A stretch of 64,000 nucleotides of DNA from Alphaproteobacteria bacterium (GTDB lineage Bacteria > Pseudomonadota > Alphaproteobacteria > UBA9219 > RFNS01). Position numbers and translations under genes: made by a program. The stretch lies in contig WGMR01000005.1 in the NCBI GenBank assembly GCA_016124955.1, forward strand, positions 124,001 to 188,000. The letters run 5' to 3'. The notes below the pieces were generated by a model that saw only the letters and a program-made list of their open reading frames with translations, had not been told where the DNA came from and searched no databases. Shown piece by piece: positions 43,328-52,360 of this stretch (position 1 is the stretch's first letter; each line of letters opens with the position of its first letter).

Positions 43328-44194
43328 TTACGCCGGTTTCGTTGTATTGCTGAATTCCTGCAGCATGGTAGCCAGTTCGCCTGCGGCATCGACATTCATC
43401 ATGCCGATCGCGTGGTACCCGGCATCGACATACAGTACTTCGCCCGTCATGCCGGTGCCAAGATCGCTCAGCAGATACAGGGCGGTGTTGCCGACCTCCA
43501 ATTGCGTGACGTTGCGCTCGAGCGGGGCATTCAGCTCGTTCCAGCGCAGGATATGGCGGAAATCGCCGATGCCGCTGGCGGCCAGCGTTTTGATTGGCCC
43601 TGCCGAAATGGCGTTGACGCGGACCGCTTCGCGGCCAAGATCGGCGGCCAGATACCGAACGCTGGCTTCAAGCGCGGCCTTGGCTACGCCCATGACATTA
43701 TAGTGCGGCATCACCCGCTCTGCGCCGATATAGCTCAGCGTCAGCAAGCTGCCGCCTTCGTTCATCAGCGGTACGGCGCGCTGCGCAACGGCGGTCAGCG
43801 AATAGCAGGATATATCCATCGTGCGGAGGAAATTATCGCGCGTGGTGTTCAGATAGCGTCCATCGAGTTCCTTCTTGTCGGAAAAGGCGATGGCGTGCAC
43901 GACGAAATCGATCTTGCCCCATTGCTTTTTGATTTCGGCAAATGTGGCATCGAGGCTGGCTTCGTCCGTAACGTCGCACGGCAGCAGCATGTTGCAGCCA
44001 ATGGATTCGGCCAGCGGCCTGACGCGCTTGAGCAGCGGTTCGCCCTGATAGGTGAAGGCCATTTGTGCGCCCTGCGCGGCGGCGGCGGAGGCTATGCCCC
44101 ATGCGATGGAGCGGTCGTTCGCGACGCCCATCACAAGCCCGCGCTTGCCTTCCATCAGATTGCCCTTTGCGGGCGCGGTTAGAATTGTTGCCAT
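43328..44194 (-). CDS. fabI: Enoyl-[acyl-carrier-protein] reductase FabI
   Basis: 288 residues. MEGKRGLVMGVANDRSIAWGIA (NAD-binding), HAIAFSDKKEL, and the catalytic Tyr/Lys in SYIGAERVMPHYNVMGVAKAALE are the FabI pattern. It catalyses the last reduction of each fatty-acid elongation cycle. About 13 residues longer at the N terminus than minimal forms; the ATG at 44194 has GAGG upstream. Confidence 0.93.
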   Translation of the reverse strand: MATILTAPAKGNLMEGKRGLVMGVANDRSIAWGIASAAAAQGAQMAFTYQGEPLLKRVRPLAESIGCNMLLPCDVTDEASLDATFAEIKKQWGKIDFVVHAIAFSDKKELDGRYLNTTRDNFLRTMDISCYSLTAVAQRAVPLMNEGGSLLTLSYIGAERVMPHYNVMGVAKAALEASVRYLAADLGREAVRVNAISAGPIKTLAASGIGDFRHILRWNELNAPLERNVTQLEVGNTALYLLSDLGTGMTGEVLYVDAGYHAIGMMNVDAAGELATMLQEFSNTTKPA

Positions 44195-44269
44195 AAGAGC
44201 CTCGTTACTGTCTTGCTGCTTTCAATCTACACGACTGATTCAATTGGTCAAACTCGCTTGAACATACGC

Positions 44270-45241
44270 CTACCAGCCCAGTTTTATGCGCGGATCATAG
44301 CTGTATTTCCGGGACCATTTCTCAACCGCCTCGGTCAGCTTGTCGTCTGGCGGTTCGGGCAGCACGATTTTCAGCTTTACATGCTGGTCGCCCGCCGCGC
44401 CCGCCTTGCCATGGGGTACGCCCTTGCCCTTGAGCCGCAGCACGGTGCCCGTGTTGGCCCCGCGCGGCACCTTGACCGCGACGCTGCCGCTGAGCGTTGG
44501 TACCTTGATGCTGGCGCCGAGAAGCGCTTCGCTGATGCTGACCGGCGCTTCAAGAAGAATGTCATGGCCCTTGCGGGTAAAATAGGGGTGGGGTTCGGCA
44601 TGGATTTCGATGATCGCGTCGCCCGCCTCCCCGAGCCCGGGCAAACCCTGTCCCTTCAGTCGCAGCTTGCTGCCGTCATCCGTGCCTGGTGGAATGGTGA
44701 CATCGATGGTTTTGCCCGAAGACATCGTTACGCGCCGCTTGCTGCCGAGACAGGCATCGATAAACGGCACGCTCAGGGAATAGCTGACATCGCTGCCGCG
44801 CGCCTTGACTTTGTCTTCCGCCGCCGCGCCGCCGCGCCGGCGCATGCCGAACAGATCGGCGAACAGATCTTCCCCGAAGCTGGAGAAGGGGTCGCCCTCT
44901 CCGCCGCCCGTGCCCGCGTTTTGGCCAGCGCCTTGTCTTGTATAAGTGCGATAGCTGCGCGTACCGCCGTGCCCGGGCTGACCGGCGCCGTAGTTACCAA
45001 ACCCGCCACGCTCGTTGCCGCCCGCATCGATTTCGCCGCGGTCATAGCGGGCTTTGTTGTCGGCATCCGAAAGCAGATTGTAGGCGGCGGTGACTTCCTT
45101 GAAGCGTTGTTCTATGTCTTTTTTGTTCGGGTTAAGATCGGGGTGCAACTGCTTGGCAAGCTTACGATAGGCTTGCTTTATTTCCTCGGCCGATGCCGAT
45201 TTCGTAACGCCAAGGACTTGGTATGGATCGCGCATTGCCAT
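44270..45241 (-). CDS. DnaJ-family chaperone, CbpA-like (no zinc finger)
   Basis: 323 residues. An N-terminal J domain (DPYQVLGVTKSASAEEIKQAYRKLAKQLHPDLNPNKKD, with the HPD motif), a long Gly-rich linker, and two DnaJ C-terminal substrate-binding subdomains (VSYSLSVPFIDACLGSKRRVT; GDAIIEIHAEPHPYFTRKGHDILLEAPVSISEALLG). The Cys-rich zinc-finger of canonical DnaJ is absent, so it is a CbpA/type II J protein that stimulates DnaK. Confidence 0.9.
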   Translation of the reverse strand: MAMRDPYQVLGVTKSASAEEIKQAYRKLAKQLHPDLNPNKKDIEQRFKEVTAAYNLLSDADNKARYDRGEIDAGGNERGGFGNYGAGQPGHGGTRSYRTYTRQGAGQNAGTGGGEGDPFSSFGEDLFADLFGMRRRGGAAAEDKVKARGSDVSYSLSVPFIDACLGSKRRVTMSSGKTIDVTIPPGTDDGSKLRLKGQGLPGLGEAGDAIIEIHAEPHPYFTRKGHDILLEAPVSISEALLGASIKVPTLSGSVAVKVPRGANTGTVLRLKGKGVPHGKAGAAGDQHVKLKIVLPEPPDDKLTEAVEKWSRKYSYDPRIKLGW

Positions 45242-45320
45242 GGTGTGGACCGGTGCCGGAATCAGAAGGGACCCGGACGCAGCGCCCGAGTCCCTCCCAC
45301 AATACTATAAATCAGCCTGT

Positions 45321-45797
45321 TTACTGAACGATCTTCCAGGAACCATCAGGCTGCTGGCAGGCGCGGCCAAAGGCTTCCTGTACCTTGCCGCCGACCGTGA
45401 TGGTCTGCTGGAATTCACGGCAATAGGCGCCGGTGTTCGTGTAACCATCGCGCACGGGCGTGACCGAACCGTAATTGCCGCTTTGCGGATTGTTCCAGAC
45501 GATCTGTTCGCCGACCGGGGCACTGTAGGCCCGCGTTTCGGCATAGCGCAGCTGATTGCGATCGGCAGAGTCGAGCGAGGTGCCGATCTCGTTGCCAAGC
45601 CAGGCGCCAAGCAAAACGCCGGTTGCGGTGAAAATGGTTTTGCCGGTGCCGCCACCGAACTGGTTGCCGAGCAAGCCACCGAGCGCGGCACCGCCGAGCG
45701 TGCCGGCAGTTTGTTTCTGGCCCCAGCTGTCGGATTGGCAGGCCGTGAGAGCAAGCGCCGCGGCAAGCACCGGGGCAAGAAGCATAAAGCGTTTCAT
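45321..45797 (-). CDS. Glycine-zipper outer-membrane lipoprotein (17-kDa antigen-like)
   Basis: 158 residues. Lipobox AAALALTACQSD, then a glycine-zipper stretch (GTLGGAALGGLLGNQFGGGTGK; LLGAWLGNEIG) like the rickettsial 17-kDa surface antigen family, and a C-terminal domain containing AYCREFQQTITVGGKVQEAFGRACQQPDGSWKI. Probably anchored in the outer membrane. The start at 45797 follows GAGGAATCTCCGC. Divergent from pdxH. Confidence 0.82.
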   Translation of the reverse strand: MKRFMLLAPVLAAALALTACQSDSWGQKQTAGTLGGAALGGLLGNQFGGGTGKTIFTATGVLLGAWLGNEIGTSLDSADRNQLRYAETRAYSAPVGEQIVWNNPQSGNYGSVTPVRDGYTNTGAYCREFQQTITVGGKVQEAFGRACQQPDGSWKIVQ

Positions 45798-45910
45798 GCG
45801 GAGATTCCTCATACGCTGTTGTTGAAAGCGGATCCTTGGACTAACATAACGCCGCTAGTCTAGCGTAATGGGCAATTTGGGCGCAACTGTGTCATCCGAA
45901 GGGCATATCC

Positions 45911-46522
45911 ATGACTGAACGGGTTGCGGGGCAAAGGATTATCGCCACGGCGGACCCGTACGAGCTTTTCGCCGCATGGCTGGCGGAAGCCGAAAAAACC
46001 GAACCGAACGATCCGAACGCGATGGCGCTTGCTACCGTTGGCCCCGACGGCACGCCTTCCATCCGCATGGTTTTGCTAAAGGGGTTTGACCAGTGCGGGT
46101 TCGCTTTTTTCACCAATCGGCAAAGCCGCAAGGGCGAGCACCTAGAAAGACATCCGAAAGCCGCGGTATGTTTGCACTGGAAATCCCTGCGGCGGCAGGT
46201 GCGCGCCGAAGGCGCGGTCGAGGCTGTAAGTGAGACCGAAAGCGATGCCTATTTTGCCAGCCGTCCGCGCGGCAGCCAGATAGGCGCATGGGCATCGGCG
46301 CAATCTTCGCCGCTCGATCACCGGGCCGAGTTGGAAGCCAGCGTTGCGGCGTTCGAGAAGAAGTTTGAAGGCAAAGATGTGCCGCGCCCGCCGCACTGGG
46401 GCGGCTACAGGATCAAGCCTGTGTTGATAGAGTTCTGGCACGATCGTCCGCACCGTTTGCATGAACGGCTTGTATATCAGTACAAAGGCGGCAACTGGAC
46501 CACGATGCAGATGTACCCCTGA
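45911..46522 (+). CDS. pdxH: Pyridoxine/pyridoxamine 5'-phosphate oxidase
   Basis: 203 residues. PNAMALATVGPDGTPSIRMVLLKGFDQCGFAFFTNRQSRKG (FMN and substrate region) and the C-terminal RPHRLHERLVYQY match PNPOx. It oxidises PNP or PMP to PLP with FMN and oxygen. The stop overlaps the kdsB start (TGATG). Confidence 0.93.
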   Translation: MTERVAGQRIIATADPYELFAAWLAEAEKTEPNDPNAMALATVGPDGTPSIRMVLLKGFDQCGFAFFTNRQSRKGEHLERHPKAAVCLHWKSLRRQVRAEGAVEAVSETESDAYFASRPRGSQIGAWASAQSSPLDHRAELEASVAAFEKKFEGKDVPRPPHWGGYRIKPVLIEFWHDRPHRLHERLVYQYKGGNWTTMQMYP

Positions 46523-47355
46523 TGACAATGGCAAAGCCGAAGCAAAATACCGTCATCATTCCCGCACGCTACGGTTCAACCCGTTTTCCGGGCAAGCCGC
46601 TGCATCCGATCGCGGGCGTGCCCATGTTGCAGCGCGTCTGGGCGCTCGCGAAAAGCGCCCCGGGCGTCGATGACGCCGTGATTGCGACGGACGATGACCG
46701 CATCGCGCAATTCGCCGGCAAGATCGGCGCGCAATGCGTGATGACCGCACCCGAAATCCGCAACGGTACCGAGCGCGTGGCGGCGGCGCTTGATGTGCTT
46801 GGCGGCGCGCCGGATGTTGCTGTGAATTTACAGGGCGATGCCGCACTGACGGCGCCTTGGGTGCTCCAGAAAGTTCTGCAGGCCTTTGCAGACCCTGCCG
46901 TGCAGATCGCGACGCCCGCCACGCAAATGAGTGCGGAAGCTGCGGAAAAATTCCTGCAAGCCAAAAAAGCGGGCGAGGCGGGCGGTACCACCGTTGTGTT
47001 CGGTAAAAACATGGATGCGCTCTATTTTTCGAAAAGCCCTGTCCCGTTCAACCGCCCTTCGGGCGGCGGGCCGTTACTGCACCGGCATATCGGGCTTTAT
47101 GCCTACCGGCCCGTGGCATTGAAGCAGTTGGTGGCGTTGCCGCCGGGGCCGCTCGAGCAGGCGGAGCAACTTGAACAGCTGCGCGCGCTTGAAAACGGCA
47201 TTGCGATCCGCGTTGTGCCGGTCGATTACCGGGGGCGCACGCATTGGGGTGTGGATAGCGAGGAAGATGCGCGCCGCGCCGAAGCACTGATCAAGGCGGA
47301 AGGCGAATTGCTGCCGGTCTATGATGGCAGCTATCGTTTTACGGATACCGCATGA
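46522..47355 (+). CDS. kdsB: 3-deoxy-manno-octulosonate cytidylyltransferase
   Basis: 277 residues. VIIPARYGSTRFPGKPLHPIAGVPM, VAVNLQGDAAL and HIGLYAYRPVALKQL are KdsB motifs. It activates KDO as CMP-KDO for LPS inner-core synthesis. Slightly longer than the E. coli enzyme. One base overlap with pdxH and four with the next gene indicate a tight operon pdxH-kdsB-phosphatase. Confidence 0.93.
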   Translation: MTMAKPKQNTVIIPARYGSTRFPGKPLHPIAGVPMLQRVWALAKSAPGVDDAVIATDDDRIAQFAGKIGAQCVMTAPEIRNGTERVAAALDVLGGAPDVAVNLQGDAALTAPWVLQKVLQAFADPAVQIATPATQMSAEAAEKFLQAKKAGEAGGTTVVFGKNMDALYFSKSPVPFNRPSGGGPLLHRHIGLYAYRPVALKQLVALPPGPLEQAEQLEQLRALENGIAIRVVPVDYRGRTHWGVDSEEDARRAEALIKAEGELLPVYDGSYRFTDTA

Positions 47356-47948
47356 TTGTCCTTGCGCGCCACGGCAACACCTTTGGGCCCGGGGACAAGG
47401 TTGTTATGGTCGGTGCGGGTACCGATTTGCCGCTCACGCCGGAAGGCAGGGCGCAAGCGGAACGTGTGGCGGCATGGCTACAAAGAAACGGGCACGTTCC
47501 GGCACGCATTATCGCGGGGCCGTTGAAGCGTACGATGGAATTCGCGCAAATTATCGGCATCAAGTATGGCTACAATGTTGTGACGGACCGGAATTTGATC
47601 GAACTGGATTACGGCGCTTGGGAAGGCCGGGGCGACGAAGATATAAAGGCCGCAGGCGGCGGCAAAGCGCTGGAAGCGTGGCAGAAACGCGGTGTGTGGC
47701 CGGCCGGGGCCGGCTGGGGCGAGTCGGCCGATATGGTGCGCGCCCGTGCGGCAAGGGCGCTGGAAGCGTGCCGCGGCGATGCGACAACGTTTTTATGCAC
47801 CAGCAACGGAATTTTGCGCTTCATTCATGCAATCGCGACCGGCGAGCCGCCTTCGGATAAAGCCAAGGTCAAGACCGGACATCTTTGCGTGTTACAGCCG
47901 AAAGGCGAAAGCAGCTGGCACGTGGTGGAATGGAACAGCGCGCCGTAA
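47352..47948 (+). CDS. Histidine phosphatase-family protein (phosphoglycerate-mutase-like)
   Basis: 198 residues. The catalytic RHG occurs at the N terminus (MIVLARHGNTF) with a later proton-donor region (ELDYGAWEGR) and a final CTSNGILRFIHA in place of the second catalytic His, so the second-histidine motif is not obvious. Substrate unknown; cobC- or gpmB-like roles are possible. ATGA overlap with kdsB. Confidence 0.78.
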   Translation: MIVLARHGNTFGPGDKVVMVGAGTDLPLTPEGRAQAERVAAWLQRNGHVPARIIAGPLKRTMEFAQIIGIKYGYNVVTDRNLIELDYGAWEGRGDEDIKAAGGGKALEAWQKRGVWPAGAGWGESADMVRARAARALEACRGDATTFLCTSNGILRFIHAIATGEPPSDKAKVKTGHLCVLQPKGESSWHVVEWNSAP

Positions 47949-47959
47949 AGGGCAACAAA

Positions 47960-47989
47960 AAAGCCGGGCAGCTTGCGCGGCCCGGCTTT
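47960..47989 (-). terminator. Strong intrinsic terminator after the outer-membrane gene
   Basis: Perfect 10-pair stem AAAGCCGGGC / GCCCGGCTTT with a 10-base loop. On the minus strand it is followed by a T-run (TTTTTTG), so it ends the minus-strand operon; on the plus strand it may also stop the kdsB operon, weakly. Confidence 0.85.
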
Positions 47990-48004
47990 CTGGAATTTAA
48001 ACAA

Positions 48005-48079
48005 TCAGCTGAAGCTGCCGCTGCAGGCGCTAAGCACAGTGGCCATCGTGGCGAGCAGGGTGATCACAACAATACGCAT
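48005..48079 (-). CDS. Tiny 24-residue lipoprotein
   Basis: A very short gene with a strong ribosome site (AGGAGG, about eight bases before ATG). The product starts MRIVVITLLATMATVLSAC and has just five residues after the lipobox cysteine, resembling entericidin-type membrane lipopeptides. It lies 20 bases downstream of the outer-membrane gene and just before the shared terminator, so it is almost certainly on that transcript. It is far below the usual annotation cut-off. Confidence 0.7.
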   Translation of the reverse strand: MRIVVITLLATMATVLSACSGSFS

Positions 48080-48099
48080 ATTACTTCCTCCTGGATTGA

Positions 48100-48765
48100 T
48101 TAGAGTTGGAACCTGTAGTTGAAGCCGACGCGCAACGTATGGTTATCGGACCCGCCGGTCACGGCCGTGCCGCCGAGCGTCGAGGTTTCCTTGGGCGCAT
48201 CGACATACAGATATTCGAGCCGCGTTGACCAGTTGTCCTTCAGGGCGATATCGACGCCCGCGCCTGCGGCAATGCCAACATGGGTGCTGTCGCCGGTGGC
48301 GGCCGTGCCCGCGAGCTTGGATTCGGATGTCGTGAAGCCGACACCTACGGTCGCGTAAGGCAGGTAGCGACCCAGTGCGTAGCCGAAACGACCGCGCAGG
48401 GTGTACTGCATGTCTTCTTCGAACGAGCCCGCGCCTGCGGTGGAGGCATCAATGTCGATGAACGAGAAATCGAATTCAGCGCCAATCACGAACTGGCTGA
48501 ACTGGACATTGTAGCCCAGCTGGCCGCCGCCCATGATGTTGCCGCCGGTGCCGCCGGGGCCTGCATTGGCGGGGTTGTATTTGAAATCACCCCATGTGCC
48601 GCCGATATGGCCGCCTGCATACAGGCCGCCCCACTGGCCGCAACCGCAATCCTGCTGCGGTTCGCCATAAGGCGAGTCCATGTTCTGCGCCGCCTGGGCT
48701 GGGGCGGAAAGCATCGCAACGGCAAGGCCGGCGAGCAGGACTGATTTGGTAGGAACGAACTTCAT
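48100..48765 (-). CDS. Outer-membrane beta-barrel protein
   Basis: 221 residues. Signal peptide (VLLAGLAVAMLSAPAQAAQ), then an N-terminal QWGGLYAGGHIGGTWGDF and alternating beta-strand pattern ending RVGFNYRFQL, with the final aromatic typical of BAM substrates. It belongs to the Omp25/31-like opacity-family porins of Alphaproteobacteria. CGGAGGA precedes the ATG. Cotranscribed with the 24-residue lipoprotein. Confidence 0.82.
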   Translation of the reverse strand: MKFVPTKSVLLAGLAVAMLSAPAQAAQNMDSPYGEPQQDCGCGQWGGLYAGGHIGGTWGDFKYNPANAGPGGTGGNIMGGGQLGYNVQFSQFVIGAEFDFSFIDIDASTAGAGSFEEDMQYTLRGRFGYALGRYLPYATVGVGFTTSESKLAGTAATGDSTHVGIAAGAGVDIALKDNWSTRLEYLYVDAPKETSTLGGTAVTGGSDNHTLRVGFNYRFQL

Positions 48766-49084
48766 GGGAATCCTCCGGAAAGACGGGAATGCAACAAAAC
48801 TGAGCGAAGGCTAGCATAAATAAGCAGCTTGTAAGGCCATAAATACCCGGATTTGCTTTTTGTGGCATCAGTGTAATCAAAACGCCACAACGTTAATTAT
48901 CAGCAGGTTATTTGGAAGAATTAATTTTATTTACAAGCAATGTGCCGGGTTTATCCACATGCAGCAGTTGTATTCGGTTGCGTATTATGTTCGCGCCTGT
49001 GGTGTCGATGTGAGCAGCGGCATGCTACCTTGTATCAACAAGAAAGATTCTTCGAAGAACCGGAACAGGGTCGGGTAACAGCGC
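48766..49084. other. Divergent intergenic region
   Basis: 319 bases, AT-rich in the middle, with no gene I can support. It should hold promoters for the outer-membrane gene (left) and the GNAT/nitrilase gene (right). A perfect palindrome TTCTTCGAAGAA (49048-49059) lies 25 bases before the right-hand start. Confidence 0.5.
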
Positions 49085-50698
49085 ATGGATGCCAAGAAAA
49101 TCAATCTGGTTGTCAGACAGGCGACATTCAGGGATGTGCCGGGCATGGTCGCGCTGAGCCAAAAGGTCTATGGCAGCAATGCCAGCCTTGAAGAAGAGAT
49201 GATCGGCCATATCAGTATCTTTCCCGAAGGGCAGTTCATTGCCGAATATAACGGCGAGATTGTGGGGCATTGCGCCACCTTTATCATTTCCGGCGATCTG
49301 GCGCTGCAGCCGCATACGTGGCGGGAAATTACGGGGCATGGCTTCGCATCCCGCCACGACCCGGAGGGCGATTACCTTTACGGCATGGAAGTCGGCGTCA
49401 ACGAAAAGTTCCGCGGTCTGCGCATCGGCCAGCGGCTATATAACGCCCGCAAAAGATTGTGCCGTGATCTGAAGCTTAAAGGTATCGTGTTCGGCGGGCG
49501 CATCCCGAACCTTGCGCGCAAGATCAAGGAAGCCGGCACGGCGCAGGAGTATGTGAAGCGCGTGCAGGAAAAAAAGTACAGCGACCCGGTGCTGAATTTC
49601 CATCTTCGCAACGGGTTCGAGATTATCGGCGTGCTCGAAGATTATATGCCGTATGACAAGGATTCACTTGGGTTCGCCACGCATATGGTGTGGAAGAACC
49701 CGCTGGTGCAGCAAATCGGCACGAGGCGTTCGGAACAGCGGGGGCGGGCGAAAAACACCGTCCGTATCGCCGCCGTGCAATACCAGATGCGCAAGGTTGG
49801 TTCGTTCGAGGAGTTCGGCAAGCAGGTCGAATATTTCGTCGATGTCGCTGCGGACTATGAGGCAGATTTTATCTTGTTCCCCGAATTGCTGACCATGCAG
49901 CTTTTGTCGGCGGAAAAGAAAAAGCTTACACCGCAGCAATCTTTGGAGAAAATCACCGGCTTCACCGACGAATATGTCGAATTCATGCAAAAGCTGGCGA
50001 TTTCATACAACGCCAATATCATCGGCGGTTCACATCTGACGAGAATGACGGACGGCACGGTCGAAAACCACGCATATGTGTTTTTGCGCAGCGGTGCGGT
50101 GTATATGCAGCCCAAGCTGCATCCCACGCCGAACGAGCGTTACTGGTGGAACGTGAACGGCGGCAACAAGCTGAAGGCCATTCCGACGGATTGCGGCGAG
50201 ATTGGCGTGCTTGTTTGTTATGACGCCGAATTTCCGGAACCTGCGCGCTACCTTGTCGATCAGGGTGCCAAGATATTGTTCGTGCCGTTCTGCACCGACG
50301 AGCGGCAGGGTTATTTGCGCGTGCGCTATTGCTGCCAGGCGCGCGCGGTCGAAAACCAGATGTATGTGGTGATGGCGGGCGTCGTCGGCAACCTGCCGGA
50401 TGTCGAGAATATGGATGTGCATTACGCCGAGAGCTGCATCCTTACGCCGTGCGATTTTCCGTTCGCGCGCGACGGGATCGCGGCCGCATCGGACGCCAAC
50501 ACGGAAATGGTGGTGTTCGCCGACGTCAAGATTGATGAGCTGACGATGAGCCGCAATTCAGGCACCACGCAGAATTTGCGCGATCGTCGTTTTGATCTTT
50601 ACAAGGTGGAATGGAACCCGCGCCCGCCCGCACAGAAGGATAGCGACGTGAAGCTTTTGACGATGCAGGAAGAGGCGAACGGGAACGGGGAAGGCTAG
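49085..50698 (+). CDS. GNAT acetyltransferase-carbon-nitrogen hydrolase fusion
   Basis: 537 residues. Residues 1-215 are a GNAT domain (NLVVRQATFRDVPGMVALSQKVY; MEVGVNEKFRGLRIGQRLYNARKRL as the acetyl-CoA motif). Residues 225-530 are a nitrilase-fold amidase with the Glu-Lys-Cys triad: Glu in LFPELLTMQLL, Lys in QPKLHPTPNERY, Cys in GVLVCYDAEFPEPARYL. Such fusions are known but their substrates are not. A tandem acyl-transfer and amide-hydrolysis role is inference. Confidence 0.87.
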   Translation: MDAKKINLVVRQATFRDVPGMVALSQKVYGSNASLEEEMIGHISIFPEGQFIAEYNGEIVGHCATFIISGDLALQPHTWREITGHGFASRHDPEGDYLYGMEVGVNEKFRGLRIGQRLYNARKRLCRDLKLKGIVFGGRIPNLARKIKEAGTAQEYVKRVQEKKYSDPVLNFHLRNGFEIIGVLEDYMPYDKDSLGFATHMVWKNPLVQQIGTRRSEQRGRAKNTVRIAAVQYQMRKVGSFEEFGKQVEYFVDVAADYEADFILFPELLTMQLLSAEKKKLTPQQSLEKITGFTDEYVEFMQKLAISYNANIIGGSHLTRMTDGTVENHAYVFLRSGAVYMQPKLHPTPNERYWWNVNGGNKLKAIPTDCGEIGVLVCYDAEFPEPARYLVDQGAKILFVPFCTDERQGYLRVRYCCQARAVENQMYVVMAGVVGNLPDVENMDVHYAESCILTPCDFPFARDGIAAASDANTEMVVFADVKIDELTMSRNSGTTQNLRDRRFDLYKVEWNPRPPAQKDSDVKLLTMQEEANGNGEG

Positions 50699-50754
50699 TT
50701 GGCCGGTCTTTCTTTCGGCCGGCGAGCCGCACGTTCCGGCCGGCCGAAGCATTG

Positions 50755-51927
50755 CTACGCGGGTAAAAGTTCGGCCTTTGCATTTAACGTTCTTACGGAC
50801 GGGGCCGGTCTTTCAAGCTGCATCTTGGCTTTCAGCTTTGCCAGGTATTGTTCCCACGCCACCATCGGCACCTTGCGCGCGCCTTGTTTGCGCATTTCTT
50901 CCAGATCCTTGATAAGCTGGTAGGACGGGTCGTTTTCGCTGACGGCGCCGAAATTCTGTTCAAATGTGGCCCTTATATGGGCAAGCATATAATCGATGGA
51001 AATGCCGGCGGGGGGTTGTCTTGCGCCAAGCGTTATGTTGCCGCTTTCGCCGATGCTTACCGTTCTATGCCCGGCGAACAGCCTGAGAAATTGTGTGCGG
51101 CCGGTATTTTCCCGCATCGATGGCGCGACATCGTATTCCGGTTCCAAATAGTTTACGTCGATCGGCTGGAACCCGAGGCGATGCATGAGCGTCACGCGAT
51201 CATACGGATCGAGATGCCCTTCCAGGTCTTTATCGATATCGGCAGCCGACATCTTGAGCGGGTCGTTGACCTCGATAAAACGCGTCAAGCCGTGCCGGAC
51301 GAGGGATCGCCCGCAACCGCCGTTGACGAGATCTCTTGCCGACAGCCTGTCGCCGATTTCAAGCATCCGCGTGCCAAGACCATGTTGGCGCCATTCCGGC
51401 ATGACAAAATAAAAGATTGTGAAAGCGGAAGGCGGCATATCCGCCCCGTGAACGTCGTGCCCGTAAGCGGCATAGTTGTGGCCGGCCACGACATTGTTTC
51501 TATGATCGACAAGCATAACGGTGGATTCCTTGTTGAACCCAATCTTTTGCCGCAAGCCTTGTTCGTAGTTCCTGACAACAAGCCGTCGCCACATCGAGCT
51601 GAATGCCGTCTGTTCGGACGGTATGGGGAAGTTGCTTATATATGCGGCGTGGAAGCGGCCGAGCTTGCCGGCTACCGAGGTTAAAGCTTTCCATTCTTCG
51701 AAGCGAAGATTTCCGGGATATGTCAGGGCCGCGAACGCAAGGCGAAGATGTGACCGTAAGGTAAGCTTGCCGTTTTTCCCGAACCGCAACCGGGTTCCGA
51801 GTTTGTCGATAGCCTTGAGCAGGCCGTCGCCGCCCCTGTCATACATTGCCGCCAGTGTGCGATGTTCGTCTTCATCGACAACTTCAACGGTTCTAAGGTC
51901 TGCGTGTGTATCGTGTGTTGCGGTCAT
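50755..51927 (-). CDS. GNAT-like acyltransferase of unknown substrate
   Basis: 390 residues. The central FTIFYFVMPEWRQHGLGTRMLEIGDRL fits GNAT motif A (R/Q-x-x-G-x-G). The N-terminal 140 residues are helical, and the C-terminal 90 (HIRATFEQNFGAV...QYLAKLKAKMQL) are helical too. No close family recognised. The start is uncertain: ATG 51927 is used; a TTG at 52032 extends the frame. Its stop faces the GNAT/nitrilase stop 56 bases away. Confidence 0.6.
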   Translation of the reverse strand: MTATHDTHADLRTVEVVDEDEHRTLAAMYDRGGDGLLKAIDKLGTRLRFGKNGKLTLRSHLRLAFAALTYPGNLRFEEWKALTSVAGKLGRFHAAYISNFPIPSEQTAFSSMWRRLVVRNYEQGLRQKIGFNKESTVMLVDHRNNVVAGHNYAAYGHDVHGADMPPSAFTIFYFVMPEWRQHGLGTRMLEIGDRLSARDLVNGGCGRSLVRHGLTRFIEVNDPLKMSAADIDKDLEGHLDPYDRVTLMHRLGFQPIDVNYLEPEYDVAPSMRENTGRTQFLRLFAGHRTVSIGESGNITLGARQPPAGISIDYMLAHIRATFEQNFGAVSENDPSYQLIKDLEEMRKQGARKVPMVAWEQYLAKLKAKMQLERPAPSVRTLNAKAELLPA

Positions 51928-52185
51928 AATGCGAACGGGCCTGGCCGGTAAAAAATTGCTTTCCGAAATATCGCGAATATCGCCTTCATGGCGCCTGCGT
52001 TTCTGGCGGCGCGAAGCGTCAAAAACTATCAAAGTTTATGGAAAGATATGCGAAAGTAAAAAGAAAAACCCTGCCACGCGTTAACGAAGAAATATTATTA
52101 CATGCATGTGTTGATTTTGCTGTTAAAATCCATGGTTAATGGACTTGTTCGGTACTGCTAGCAAAGTGGCGTGGTGCCGGGTAAA

Positions 52186-52343
52186 TGGTTGGTAATGGAT
52201 GGGGCGCCACTGCGTGAAGTCGCCCGCTTTCTTGGCAATAGCGAGGGATGATTGAGAAAGTCTATGGCAAGCATGCACCGGATTGTTTGAGGAGGGCGGT
52301 TAACTCGCTCAATTTGAAGTCGAAACCTACGCTGCAATTGTAG
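52186..52343 (+). pseudogene. Remnant of a phage-type tyrosine recombinase (frameshifted C terminus)
   Basis: WLVMDGAPLREVARFLGNSE in one frame continues after a one-base frameshift near 52249 as MIEKVYGKHAPDCLRRAVNSL, the integrase C terminus with its catalytic Tyr. Upstream catalytic residues are missing. It is about 70% identical in DNA to the fossil at 22720-22878. It marks the left edge of the decayed zone that ends at tRNA-Thr. Confidence 0.68.
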
Positions 52344-52360
52344 CAACGATGATATTTTTA

